Below are positions 7,781-16,271 of a stretch of DNA of 64,000 nucleotides, piece by piece. Position numbers and translations under genes: made by a program. The stretch lies in contig NZ_KB907212.1 of the NCBI RefSeq assembly GCF_000381885.1, forward strand, positions 1-64,000. The letters run 5' to 3'. Under the pieces are notes generated by a model that was not told where the DNA came from, made no database searches, and saw only the letters and a program-made list of their open reading frames with translations. Position 1 is the stretch's first letter; the number at the start of each line of letters is the position of its first letter. Origin of the DNA: Actinomadura atramentaria DSM 43919 (GTDB taxonomy: Bacteria; Actinomycetota; Actinomycetes; Streptosporangiales; Streptosporangiaceae).

Positions 7781-8422
7781 GTGGTCCTCAGCGCGGAGAC
7801 GTGGCGGCGGCTCACCGCGGACGCGCCCGCGCGGCGCTTCGCGGCGAACGACGTCCTCATGGCCCAGGGCAGCGAACCGGGCTTCGTCCTGTTCCTGGAG
7901 GCGGGCCGGGTGAAGGTCGCGCAGCACTCGCCGGGCGGCGACGTCGTGGTGCTCGCCGTGCGCGGCCCGGGGGAGATCATCGGCGACCTGTCCGCGCTCG
8001 GCGGCGGCGCGCGCTCCGCGACCGTCACGGCCATCGACGCCTGCGCGACCCGCGCCCTCACCGCCGAGCGGTTCCGCGCCCGCGTCACCGCCCTCGGCCT
8101 GCACGGCGAGCTGCTGCGGGGCACCATCGAGCGGTTCCGCGAGGACGAGCGGTGGCGCGCCGAGGCGGCCGCGCTGCCCGCCCGGCCGAAGGTCGCGCGG
8201 GCGCTGCTGCGGCTCGCGCTGCCGAACCCGGACGGCGGACTCGACGTCGGCCTCGACCAAGCCGAGCTGGGCCGGACGGTCGGCCTGTCGCGCGGCGTCG
8301 TCGCGGCGCAGCTCCGCGCGCTGCGCGCGGCGGGCGTCGTCGCGACCGGGCACCGCCGGATCGTCGTCCACGACCTGGACCGGCTCCGGGCGCTGGCCGC
8401 ATCGGGTCAGGGGGATGTCTGA
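7781..8422 (+). CDS. Crp/Fnr family transcriptional regulator
   Basis: 213 residues from GTG 7781. The N-terminal cyclic-nucleotide-binding beta-roll runs from about 20 to 110 (RFAANDVLMAQGSEPGFVLF, then GRVKVAQHSPGG and VRGPGEIIGDLSALGGGARS). The last corresponds to the phosphate-binding cassette, with G-E-x(n)-R-S retained. After a helix, the winged helix lies at about 150-205, with LDQAELGRTVGLSRGVVAAQ as recognition region. It precedes the cyclase-fold gene by 90 bases in the same direction, so it may read out the nucleotide made or sensed by that protein. Whether it binds cAMP is unknown. Confidence 0.88.
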   Translation: MVLSAETWRRLTADAPARRFAANDVLMAQGSEPGFVLFLEAGRVKVAQHSPGGDVVVLAVRGPGEIIGDLSALGGGARSATVTAIDACATRALTAERFRARVTALGLHGELLRGTIERFREDERWRAEAAALPARPKVARALLRLALPNPDGGLDVGLDQAELGRTVGLSRGVVAAQLRALRAAGVVATGHRRIVVHDLDRLRALAASGQGDV

Positions 8423-8512
8423 TTTCGGACAGTCCCCGATCCGGAACCTTTGCAGAGTGGGCGGGCGCGGTGTCCCGGCCGCGCGTCCCCTGGAGAGCCA
8501 CCGGAGAGCCAC

Positions 8513-9268
8513 GTGGAAACGTTTCGCGCCCTGCTCGCGGTCGACGCGCGCGAGTTCAGCCGCCACCGCGACGTCCAACTGCCCGAACTGAACACCGAGA
8601 TCTGGAGGATCGTCGAGGACGCGTGCGAGCGCGGCGGGATCGGACCGGTGTTCGCCGCCGCGCCGTTCCGGCAGGACACCGGTGACGGGCTGCTCGCGAT
8701 CCTGCCGCTGGAGGCGATGGCCGCGCTCGCGGACTCGTTCCCGCGGCACCTGCAGAACGTCCTGGACGAGTCGGCGCCGGACCTGCGGACGCGGGAGATG
8801 CGGCTCCGGCTGCGCGCGGCGCTGCACGTCGGGCTCGTGGACGACCGGCGCCCGCGCTCCCCCGGCGTCTCCACCGCCGTCGTGGACGTCTGCCGGCTCC
8901 TGGACGCGCGCCCGCTGCGGGACGCGCTGACGACCAGCGACCCCGACGTCACCTACACGGCGTTCCTGTACTCCGCCGAGGTGTTCGCGAACTACGTGCG
9001 GGGCGGCCGGACGGGCCTGCGCGAAAGCCAGTTCGCCGAGGTCGGGGCGAAGGTGAAGCAGTTCGACCGGCCCGCGTACCTGTACGTCCCGAAGCCGTCG
9101 CGGCGCCCGGACCCGGGGGACTCGCCGGGGGACGGCCCCGGCGAGCCCGCGCCGACCCGGCCCGGCGCGGGGCCGGTCGTGGAGAACGTGCGGAACAGGA
9201 GCAAGAACTCCCAGGTCTTCATGGGCAACATGACGGGCGGCAGCATCGAGATGAACGGGCGGTCCTGA
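8513..9268 (+). CDS. Class III nucleotide-cyclase-fold protein with C-terminal amyloid-like motif
   Basis: 251 residues from GTG 8513. Residues 1-195 match the class III cyclase core. LLAVDAREFSR gives metal Asp11, and RQDTGDGLLAILP gives metal Asp58. LRAALHVGLV starts the segment leading to VVDVCRLLDA, where the usual transition-state Asn (VNxAAR) is Val124 while Arg128 remains. A Pro/Gly/Asp-rich linker (195-222) leads to the C-terminal segment from V226 to N248, pattern VR-x5-SQ-x3-GN-x8-N. The same pattern opens the next protein. The stop codon is separated from that gene's GTG by one base. It could be an active cyclase of altered specificity, or a catalytically dead sensor or effector. 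Confidence 0.75.
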   Translation: METFRALLAVDAREFSRHRDVQLPELNTEIWRIVEDACERGGIGPVFAAAPFRQDTGDGLLAILPLEAMAALADSFPRHLQNVLDESAPDLRTREMRLRLRAALHVGLVDDRRPRSPGVSTAVVDVCRLLDARPLRDALTTSDPDVTYTAFLYSAEVFANYVRGGRTGLRESQFAEVGAKVKQFDRPAYLYVPKPSRRPDPGDSPGDGPGEPAPTRPGAGPVVENVRNRSKNSQVFMGNMTGGSIEMNGRS

Positions 9269-9269
9269 C

Positions 9270-12206
9270 GTGGACGGCCCGTGGGTCGGCGACGTCCGCG
9301 TGGAGGCGGAAGGCTCGCAGAGCGTCGTCGGCAACTTCATCGACAGCACGGTCGTCCAGAACCTCAAGCAGTACGTGTTGCGCAAACCGTCGATGGTTCT
9401 GTCGAACGAGGCGATCGAGGACGGCCTGGCGTCCTACGTGCCGACGGCGAACCACGACGTGATCGTCGCCGCGCTGGCGGACCGCCGCGCCGTGGCGCTG
9501 GCGGGGCCGGACGGCTCCGGCCGGACCCTGGCGGGCATCGCCGCGATGCGGCAGCTCGTCCCCGGCCTGCGCGTCCGCCGGTTCGAGACCGAGGGCGAGG
9601 ACGTCGAGACGATCCCGGACGAGCCGTGGGGCTACCTGCTGCGCGCGGCCGACGAGGATCCCGGCCGGGTCGGGCGCTTCCTGGAGGTCATCGAGGAACG
9701 CAAGGGCTACCTCGTCCTCGTCGGCGGCGAGGACGAGCAGCGGCCGTTCGCCGACGTGCTCCCGCCGCTGGCGGTCGAGCCGCCGCCCGCGCTGGAGGTG
9801 TACCGGCGGCGGCTGCTCCGGCACGCGCTCGGCGGCACCGGCTGGCCGGAGTGGCCGGCGGCGGCGCGGCTGCTCGCCACCGCGCCGCCCGCCGAGGGGC
9901 GGCGGCTGGCGGACGTCGTCGAGGCCGTCCACCGGAGCGGCGGCGACGCCGGCGAGGTCGAACAGGCGTATTCGAGCTGGACCGACCGCTTGGACATGTG
10001 GTTCAGGGAGAACCCGGACCCGCAGGACCGGGCGCTGCTCATCGTCGCGGCGGCGCTCGCCCCGGCCGACGAGACCAGCGTCTACACGGCGGCGCGGTCG
10101 CTGGCCCGCCACCTGGACGTGCGGCCGCCCGGCGGCGGACTGGCGTGGCGGCCGGCGAAGGGGCTCGCCGCGCTGCTCGACATGGAGAAGCGCGACGGCG
10201 AGCTGGAGTTCACGCGGTACGGGTTCGCAGAGTCGGTGATCCCGCACGTCCTGGACGAGTATCCGCTGACGCACTCGGACCTGTTCTCCTGGCTGGCGGA
10301 ACTGCCGACGATCGACGTGACGCTGCCGAAGCGGCTGCGGCAGCGGCTCGCCGGGGTCTTCGCGGACCTGGCCGCCGACCACGGGCACGTCGAGGCGGTC
10401 CTCGACGCGATGCCGCGCTGGGTCGGCGCGGGCGGTTCGGACCTGGCGTTCGTCGCGCTGTCGCGGATCTGCGTGCATCCGCGCGCCGGCGGCCGGGTGC
10501 GCGGCCGGATGTACGACTGGTCGCGGGACGAGCAGGCGTCGGACCAGTTCCGCGCCGTCCTCGCGGAGACCTGCGGGGTGCTCGGCGAGGCGCTGCCGAC
10601 GGTGGCGCTGACCCGGTTGAAGCATCTGGCGGCGTTCGGCGGCGCGGAGGTCCGCCGCATCGTCGCGGGCGTCGCGCTCGGCATCGCGGAGAAGGAGCCG
10701 GAGACCGTCCTGAACGCCGCGCTCGACTGGTGCGGGAGCGGCTGGAGCGCCGCCCCGCAGGCCGCGCGCCGCCGCGCGGTCGGCGCGCGGCTGTTCCTCG
10801 AACTCGCGGGGCGGGCGGACGAGCGCGGCGTGCCGGTGCCGCTGTCCCGCCGCCACGCGCCCCCGCGCCGCCTCGCGCGGGGCTGGCGCGCGGCCCTGAC
10901 CGAGTGGGAGGCGAACCGCGACCCGCTGTTCTTCGACGTGGTGAACGCGTGGCTGGACGCGGCGGTCCTGGTCCCCGCGCTGGCGGAGGACGTCGTCGCG
11001 CCGATGCTCGCGGTCGAGGGCGGCGACCCCCGGCACGCTCGCGCCGAGACCGCGCTGTTCCTGACGGTCGCCCGCCGCATGGACGCGCGCGGCGCGCCGG
11101 TCGCGCTGCTCGGCGGCACCGCGGACCGCGCGCGGCTCGCCGCCCGGTGGCGCGCGGCGGCGGACGCGATGGACGACGACGTGCCGGTTCTGCCGGTGGC
11201 GGACTCCTGGACGGCCGCGGCCGCGGCGGTGCCCGACAGCGGCGCGCTCATCGTCGACGTCCTGCTGACGGCCGCGGAGTCGGCCGGGACAGCGGCGGGC
11301 GTCCGGCTGTTCCTGGCCGTGGCCGGGCGCGCGGACGCGCGGGGCGTCCCGGTCGTGCTGTTCGGCGGGGCCGCGGACCGCTCACGGCTGATCGCCCGGT
11401 GGACGGCGGCGCTGGACGCGTGGCCGCGGGACGCCCCGGTGCTGTCGGCGCTGGACGTGTGGGCGGCCGGGACGGCGTCGCCCGAAGCGGGTCCCGTCGT
11501 CGTGGACGTCCTGCTCACGGCGGCGGCGTCGGCGTCGAAGGTCGCGGGCGCGCGGTTCTTCCTGGCGCTCGCGCGGCGGACGGACGCCAACGGCGTGCCG
11601 ACCGTGCTGGCCGACCCGTCCGCGGCGACGCAGGCCGGACGGGCACGGCTCGTCACGGCGTGGCGGCTCGCGCAGCGGAACTCCGGCGGGGAGTTCTTCG
11701 ACACGGTGCGCGACTGGCTGGACGCGGCGGTGCGCGTGCGGGCGCTCCACCGGGTCGTCGTGAACATCCTGCTGACGGCGGCGTCGGGCGGCCCGGCGGC
11801 GAGTCCCGGCGGTGCGGCGCTGTTCCTGGCGGTCGCCGAACGCGTCGATCCGCAGGGCGCGCCGCTCGCCCTCGTCCACGACGCGGACGCGCTGACGGAC
11901 GCGTGGCGCGCCGTGCTGGCGGACGACGCCGGGTCCGCGGCGGCGTCGCGGGTCCTGACGACGTGGTTCGGCGCGGGGGCCGCCGTCCCGGCGGTGCTGG
12001 AGACGGTCACCGACGTCCTCGTCGGCGCGGTGGCCGGGGACGTCGCGCGGGAACTCGCGCTGGTCAGCGCCGTGTCGGCGTGGGCGGGCCGCAGGCGGGA
12101 CCGCCGGGCGGCGAAGGAGGCGGTCCTGGTCCGCCTCCTGCAGCCCCGGTGGAAGCGGTACGCGCTCATCGCGTGGATCACGGTGCGGGACGCCGCCGGG
12201 GGATGA
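9270..12206 (+). CDS. STAND/NLR-like P-loop protein with helical repeats and N-terminal amyloid-like motif
   Basis: 978 residues from GTG 9270 (TGACGTG junction with the upstream gene). Residues 9-31 carry the motif VR-x5-SQ-x3-GN-x8-N, shared in exact spacing with the C-terminus of the upstream cyclase-fold protein. A P-loop follows at 79-86 (GPDGSGRT), with Arg in place of the Walker Lys. A hydrophobic strand GYLVLVGGED at 146-155 is a possible Walker B. The C-terminal half has five repeats of roughly 82-89 residues, starting near 507, 595, 677, 761 and 850, each with LFLxxAxRxDxxGxP, forming a probable helical superhelix. The layout is that of a STAND sensor/scaffold: signalling motif, NTPase, repeat sensor. 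Target unknown. Confidence 0.7.
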   Translation: MDGPWVGDVRVEAEGSQSVVGNFIDSTVVQNLKQYVLRKPSMVLSNEAIEDGLASYVPTANHDVIVAALADRRAVALAGPDGSGRTLAGIAAMRQLVPGLRVRRFETEGEDVETIPDEPWGYLLRAADEDPGRVGRFLEVIEERKGYLVLVGGEDEQRPFADVLPPLAVEPPPALEVYRRRLLRHALGGTGWPEWPAAARLLATAPPAEGRRLADVVEAVHRSGGDAGEVEQAYSSWTDRLDMWFRENPDPQDRALLIVAAALAPADETSVYTAARSLARHLDVRPPGGGLAWRPAKGLAALLDMEKRDGELEFTRYGFAESVIPHVLDEYPLTHSDLFSWLAELPTIDVTLPKRLRQRLAGVFADLAADHGHVEAVLDAMPRWVGAGGSDLAFVALSRICVHPRAGGRVRGRMYDWSRDEQASDQFRAVLAETCGVLGEALPTVALTRLKHLAAFGGAEVRRIVAGVALGIAEKEPETVLNAALDWCGSGWSAAPQAARRRAVGARLFLELAGRADERGVPVPLSRRHAPPRRLARGWRAALTEWEANRDPLFFDVVNAWLDAAVLVPALAEDVVAPMLAVEGGDPRHARAETALFLTVARRMDARGAPVALLGGTADRARLAARWRAAADAMDDDVPVLPVADSWTAAAAAVPDSGALIVDVLLTAAESAGTAAGVRLFLAVAGRADARGVPVVLFGGAADRSRLIARWTAALDAWPRDAPVLSALDVWAAGTASPEAGPVVVDVLLTAAASASKVAGARFFLALARRTDANGVPTVLADPSAATQAGRARLVTAWRLAQRNSGGEFFDTVRDWLDAAVRVRALHRVVVNILLTAASGGPAASPGGAALFLAVAERVDPQGAPLALVHDADALTDAWRAVLADDAGSAAASRVLTTWFGAGAAVPAVLETVTDVLVGAVAGDVARELALVSAVSAWAGRRRDRRAAKEAVLVRLLQPRWKRYALIAWITVRDAAGG

Positions 12207-12219
12207 TCCCCGGCGGCGC
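12191..12219. terminator. Stem-loop across the convergent gene ends
   Basis: The arms GCCGCCGGGG(G)AT and ATCCCCGGCGGC pair around the TGA stop of the STAND-like gene, with one bulge. The hairpin lies between two convergent genes and could stop transcription both ways. There is no T-tract. Confidence 0.5.
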
Positions 12220-12228
12220 CCCGCCGCG

Positions 12229-13515
12229 CTACGTGAAGTAGCGCAGGGCCACGTAGGCCCAGGCCATCGTCGTGCTGAGGAGGGTCACGACGATTCCGTA
12301 GCGGGTGAACTCCCAGAAGGAGATCCGGTTGCCGGTGCGGGCCGCGATGCCGAGGGCGACGACGTTGGCGCTCGCGGCGACGGCCGTGCCGTTGCCGCCG
12401 AAGTCCGCGCCGAGCGCGAACGCCCACCACAGCGCCTCGCCGGTCGCGGCGTCGGGCGCGCCCGCGACCAGGTCCTCCACGATGGGGGCCATCGTCGCGA
12501 CGTAGGGGATGTTGTCGAAGAACGCGCCGAGCAGCGCCGAGCCGAACAGCAGGCCGGTCGCGGCGGCGAAGTGGTCGTCGCCGACGAAGTCCACCGTCCA
12601 GTCCCCGACGGTCCTGATGACACCGGTGTGCGTCAGGCCCGCGACCATCGCGAACAGTCCGGCGAAGAAGACGAGCGTCGGCCACTCGACCTCGGCGAGG
12701 GCGTCGGAGACGTCCTCGCGGGCGACGAGGATCATGACGCCCGCGCCGACGAGCGCGACGATCGACGGCTCGACGTGCAGGACCGAGTGCAGCGCGAACG
12801 CGGCGACGACGCCCGCCATGACGACGAGGCACCGCGCGAGCCGCGCCGGGTCGGTGATGGCGCGCCGCTCCTGGAGCGCCATGACCTCTTCGACGTTCGT
12901 CGCGTCCACCCGGAACGCCGACCGGAACAGCAGCCGCGTCAGCAGCACGAACGCGATGAACACGAGCACCACGACCGGCGCCATGTGGACGAGGAAGTCG
13001 TTGAACGTCAGCCCCGCGCGGCTGCCGATGATGATGTTCGGCGGGTCGCCGATGAGCGTGGCCGCGCCGCCGATGTTCGAGGCGAGCACCTCGGCGATGA
13101 GGTAGGGCTGCGCGGGCAGGCCGAGCCGTTTGCAGACGACGACGGTCACGGGCGCGACCAGCATGATCGTCGTGACGTTGTCCAGGAACGGCGACGCGAC
13201 GGCGGTGATGGCCATCAGCATGACCATCAGCCGGTACGGCCGGCCGCGCGAGCGCTTGGCGGCCCAGATCGCGAGGAAGTCGAACGCGCCGGTCCGCCGC
13301 AGGATTCCGACGATGATCATCATCCCGAAGAGCAGGAAGATGACGTTCCAGTCGATGCCCGCGTGCTCGGAGAAGAAGATCTCCGCGCCGGGGACGAGGC
13401 CGAGGACGGCCATCGCCCCGGCCGCGACCAGCACGACCTTGACCTTGTCGACCTTCTCGGTGGCGATGAACGCGAACGCGACGACGAAGATGCCGAGCGC
13501 GAGCCCGCCGCTCAT
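12229..13515 (-). CDS. ArsB/NhaD-type (SLC13, IT superfamily) ion transporter
   Basis: 428 residues with about eleven membrane segments. Characteristic stretches are DNVTTIMLVAPVTVVVCKRL, ASNIGGAATLIGDPPNIIIG in the N-terminal half and FFDNIPYVATMAPIV with GADFGGNGTAVAASANVVAL in the C-terminal half. These are the two inverted-repeat signatures of the ArsB/citrate-transporter fold. Possible substrates are arsenite, sodium/proton exchange or dicarboxylates; the sequence does not decide. It starts 13 bases after the CBS-domain gene, so the two form one leftward operon. Confidence 0.85.
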   Translation of the reverse strand: MSGGLALGIFVVAFAFIATEKVDKVKVVLVAAGAMAVLGLVPGAEIFFSEHAGIDWNVIFLLFGMMIIVGILRRTGAFDFLAIWAAKRSRGRPYRLMVMLMAITAVASPFLDNVTTIMLVAPVTVVVCKRLGLPAQPYLIAEVLASNIGGAATLIGDPPNIIIGSRAGLTFNDFLVHMAPVVVLVFIAFVLLTRLLFRSAFRVDATNVEEVMALQERRAITDPARLARCLVVMAGVVAAFALHSVLHVEPSIVALVGAGVMILVAREDVSDALAEVEWPTLVFFAGLFAMVAGLTHTGVIRTVGDWTVDFVGDDHFAAATGLLFGSALLGAFFDNIPYVATMAPIVEDLVAGAPDAATGEALWWAFALGADFGGNGTAVAASANVVALGIAARTGNRISFWEFTRYGIVVTLLSTTMAWAYVALRYFT

Positions 13516-13528
13516 CGCGGCGCCCCCG

Positions 13529-13984
13529 TCAGCCGGGCTCGACCAGCGCGAGCTGCGCGACGAGCCGGTCCAGCAGGATCGCGCCGGTCAGGACGCCGGT
13601 CGCGTCGACCACCGCGACGAGCGGGCTGCGGGCGCTCGCCATGAGTCCCGCGACCTCCAGCAGCGTCGCGCCGCCGCGCACCGTGACGGGCCGGGTCTTG
13701 GGCGAGGCCAGGCAGTCCCCGACGGTCATCTCGCCGATCTCCTGCCAGAAGCGGTCGGCGTGGGCCTCGTCCACCGTCCGCGTCAGCGCCGCGTCCTCCT
13801 GATAGGCGCGCGGCACGACGAGGCGCAGGACCTGCGTGCCGGGCAGGACCTGGACGGGCCGGCGGGATCGGTCCACGACGATCAGTCCGGGCAGTCGGCC
13901 GAGCCCCATCACCCGGACGGCCCGCGCGACGGGGTCCGCGAGGGTCACGGTGGGGATCTGGACGGCGATGTCGCGTGCCTGCAT
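13529..13984 (-). CDS. CBS-domain protein, likely transporter regulator
   Basis: 151 residues from ATG 13984, with AAGGA upstream. It contains two CBS motifs: [24 protein letters not shown] at about 6-60 and [20 protein letters not shown] with [20 protein letters not shown] at about 95-145. A CBS pair usually binds adenosine nucleotides and reports energy state. Its translation-distance coupling to the ArsB/NhaD-type transporter suggests that it gates or modulates that carrier as a separate subunit. Confidence 0.85.
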   Translation of the reverse strand: MQARDIAVQIPTVTLADPVARAVRVMGLGRLPGLIVVDRSRRPVQVLPGTQVLRLVVPRAYQEDAALTRTVDEAHADRFWQEIGEMTVGDCLASPKTRPVTVRGGATLLEVAGLMASARSPLVAVVDATGVLTGAILLDRLVAQLALVEPG

Positions 13985-14185
13985 GGCGTCCTTTCGGGCG
14001 GTGCCCGGTCTCAACGACGAGAATGACGGTGTCCTCCCAGGAGATTTCTCCCTTTCAAGCCTGGGTGAGACCGCTTCGTCCTTATATCGGGGCTGACACC
14101 CATATCCGCCGGTCGCGGGCATGCAGACGGCGCGGGGAGCGTTCCTGATGGACGGACGCCCGCCGCCCGACGAGACTGGGGGAGC

Positions 14186-14833
14186 ATGAGCCCGACCCGC
14201 ATCCTGCTCGCCGACGACCACGCGCTGGTCCGGCGCGGCCTCCGGCTGATCCTGGACGCCGAGCCCGACCTGACCGTCGTCGGGGAGGCCGCCGACGGGG
14301 CCGAGGCCGTCCGCGCCTACGACCCCGAGGCGGTCGACCTGGTCGTGATGGACATCGCGATGCCCCGGATGACCGGGCTCCAGGCCGCGCGGGAGATCAC
14401 CCGGACGTCGCCGGACGCGCGGGTCCTCATGCTGTCGATGTACGACAACGATCAATACTTTTTCGCCGCGCTGAAGGCGGGCGCGTGCGGCTACGTCCTC
14501 AAGTCCGTCGCGGACCGGGATCTGCTGGAGGCGTGCCGCGCCGCGACGCGCGGCGAGCCGTTCCTGTACCCGGGCGCGGTGACGGCGCTGATCCGCGAGT
14601 ACCTGCGCCGCGACTGGGCGGGCGACGCGCCCGACAGCGTGCTGACGCCCCGCGAGGAAGAGGTCATCAAGCTGATCGCGGAGGGCCACTCGGCCAAGGA
14701 GATCGCCGCGACCCTGTCGATCAGCGTGAAGACCGTCGACCGGCACCGCGCGAACGTCCTCGCCAAGCTGGGCCTGCGCGACCGGGTGGAGCTGACGAAG
14801 TACGCGATCCGCGTCGGACTCGTCGAGCCCTAG
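14186..14833 (+). CDS. NarL/LuxR-type response regulator
   Basis: 215 residues. The receiver domain has the acidic pair DD at 10-11 ([13 protein letters not shown]), phospho-acceptor Asp in [12 protein letters not shown] near 55 and the conserved Lys in [12 protein letters not shown] near 105. The LuxR helix-turn-helix is [20 protein letters not shown], then [20 protein letters not shown]. It pairs with the sensor kinase encoded on the opposite strand; the two stop codons overlap by four bases (14830-14833), a convergent arrangement rare for cognate pairs. Confidence 0.93.
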   Translation: MSPTRILLADDHALVRRGLRLILDAEPDLTVVGEAADGAEAVRAYDPEAVDLVVMDIAMPRMTGLQAAREITRTSPDARVLMLSMYDNDQYFFAALKAGACGYVLKSVADRDLLEACRAATRGEPFLYPGAVTALIREYLRRDWAGDAPDSVLTPREEEVIKLIAEGHSAKEIAATLSISVKTVDRHRANVLAKLGLRDRVELTKYAIRVGLVEP

Positions 14834-15780
14834 ATCGGCACGGCCAGGCGGACGCGGGTGCCGCCGCCGGGCCGCGCGTCCACGGTCAGCCGCGCGCCGA
14901 CGAGCAGCGCGCGCTCGCGCATCCCGCTGATCCCCGCGCCCTCGCGGCCGGGCGGCCCCGAGCCGTCGTCGGCGACGGTCAGCACGGCCGCGCCGTCCTC
15001 GACGGCCAGCGCGAGTTCGGCGCGCCGCGCGCCGGAGTGCCGGGCGACGTTCGTCAGGCTCTCCTGCGCGACCCGGTAGACGACCAGTTCCGCGTCCGCG
15101 CCGAGGTCCGGGACGTGCTCCAGCCGCCGCTCGACCGCCAGCCCGCCGGTGGAGAAGTCGCCCGCGAGGGCCGTGAGCGCGCTCGTCAGCCCCAGGTCCT
15201 CCAGCACGCCGGGCCGCAGCCGCCGCGCGACGCGCCGCACCTCGACCAGGCTCGCCCGGACCTCCTCCTGGACGGCGGCGAGGTCGTCGGACAGGTCGGC
15301 CGGGGCGCGGTCGGCCAGCGGTTTCAGCGCGAGCAGCACGACGGTGAGCGTCTGCCCGATCTCGTCGTGCAGCTCGCGCGCGATGCGGCTGCGCTCGCTC
15401 TCCTGCGCCGCGAGCACGTGGGCGGTGCGCGCGCCGCGTTCGGCCTCGACGCGGTCGAGCAGCGCGTTCAGCGTCGCGACCAGGTCCGTCAGGTCGCCCT
15501 GGCCGCCGACCGCGAGCCGGTCCCCCGAGTGCAGCGCGCCGACCCGCGCGACCAGCGCGTTCAGCCGGACGAGCGGCGCGAGGCTCGACCGCAGCAGCAG
15601 CGCGTTCGCCGCGACCATCAACGCGAGGCCGCCGGTGAGGACGGGCAACTCCCCCGCCAGCACCGGCGACGACACGGTGGCGGGGGACAGCGCGAGGATC
15701 GTCGTCCCGGCGACGAAGATCACTCCGTTGCTCGCCAGGATGCGCCAGAACAGCGCGGACGCGGGGGTGCGGGTGCTCAT
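14830..15780 (-). CDS. Sensor histidine kinase, HisKA_3 (NarX/DegS-like) type
   Basis: 316 residues. Two N-terminal membrane helices (about 13-31 and 44-62) flank a very short extracellular loop. A HAMP-like segment and coiled coil follow ([14 protein letters not shown]...[16 protein letters not shown]). The dimerisation helix [20 protein letters not shown] contains the phospho-acceptor His, and the ATPase domain has the N-box in [15 protein letters not shown] and a G-box in [20 protein letters not shown]. This family phosphorylates NarL-type regulators such as the one facing it. The tiny loop points to a membrane or intracellular stimulus. Confidence 0.92.
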   Translation of the reverse strand: MSTRTPASALFWRILASNGVIFVAGTTILALSPATVSSPVLAGELPVLTGGLALMVAANALLLRSSLAPLVRLNALVARVGALHSGDRLAVGGQGDLTDLVATLNALLDRVEAERGARTAHVLAAQESERSRIARELHDEIGQTLTVVLLALKPLADRAPADLSDDLAAVQEEVRASLVEVRRVARRLRPGVLEDLGLTSALTALAGDFSTGGLAVERRLEHVPDLGADAELVVYRVAQESLTNVARHSGARRAELALAVEDGAAVLTVADDGSGPPGREGAGISGMRERALLVGARLTVDARPGGGTRVRLAVPI

Positions 15781-15804
15781 GATCTCCCCACCGTACGCGC
15801 GGGG

Positions 15805-15912
15805 TCAGGGCCGCCCGCGGCTCCCGAGGACGCGTCTGGCGAGCCGGTACGCGGTCAGCAGCGCGACGAGGAGCACGACGATCAGCGCCGTGCTGATGGC
15901 GACGTCCACCAC
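15805..15912 (-). CDS. Very small single-helix membrane protein (candidate)
   Basis: 35 residues from tandem GTG codons at 15912/15909, after the strong ribosome-binding site GGGAAGGGAGG five bases upstream. The product is one hydrophobic helix ([19 protein letters not shown]) followed by a basic tail ([13 protein letters not shown]). Its stop lies 24 bases before the histidine kinase start, in the same direction. It could be a small accessory subunit of that kinase, or a leader. Too short for homology by eye. Confidence 0.45.
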   Translation of the reverse strand: MVDVAISTALIVVLLVALLTAYRLARRVLGSRGRP

Positions 15913-16271
15913 CCGGACCTCCCTTCCCTGCGGCGGTTGCGCGGTTCGCCGGGCCGGGAGGGAGCGCGGCTGATCTCGGGTATGACGGTCGAACGGAACG
16001 TACCCGTAGGTTCCGCACGCGGAACCGAACCGATCGTCAAGACCGGGTCGACGGCTGCTCGAAAAGAACGGTCGTACCGCCCCAAAATGGGGCCGCGCGC
16101 AGCGGGAAGCACGACTTTCCGCCGGGACGGGGCATAACCAGACCCCGCCCCGACGTTAGACTGGACGAATCACTCTTACGACGCTGAACGCGTCCGGCTC
16201 GTCCTTGCGGCCCACAGACACTCGGTCGTGGTGCCTTTCGAGAGACGTGCCCCCCTCTCGGAAGGTATTGC
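15913..16271. other. Divergent intergenic region and helicase leader
   Basis: About 360 bases with no gene, between the small leftward ORF and the rightward DEAD-box helicase. A possible -10 element TTAGACT near 16155 would give a leader of roughly 110 bases before the helicase start. Long leaders are common for cold-inducible DEAD-box genes, but no specific riboregulatory fold is evident. Confidence 0.4.

Noticed and set aside
5915..9385. 1156-codon open frame on the minus strand
   Set aside because: It runs antisense through the TetR, Crp/Fnr and cyclase-fold genes and out of frame through the oxidoreductase. The translation is Arg/Ala/Gly-rich without domains; it is open only because of the high third-position GC of the real genes.
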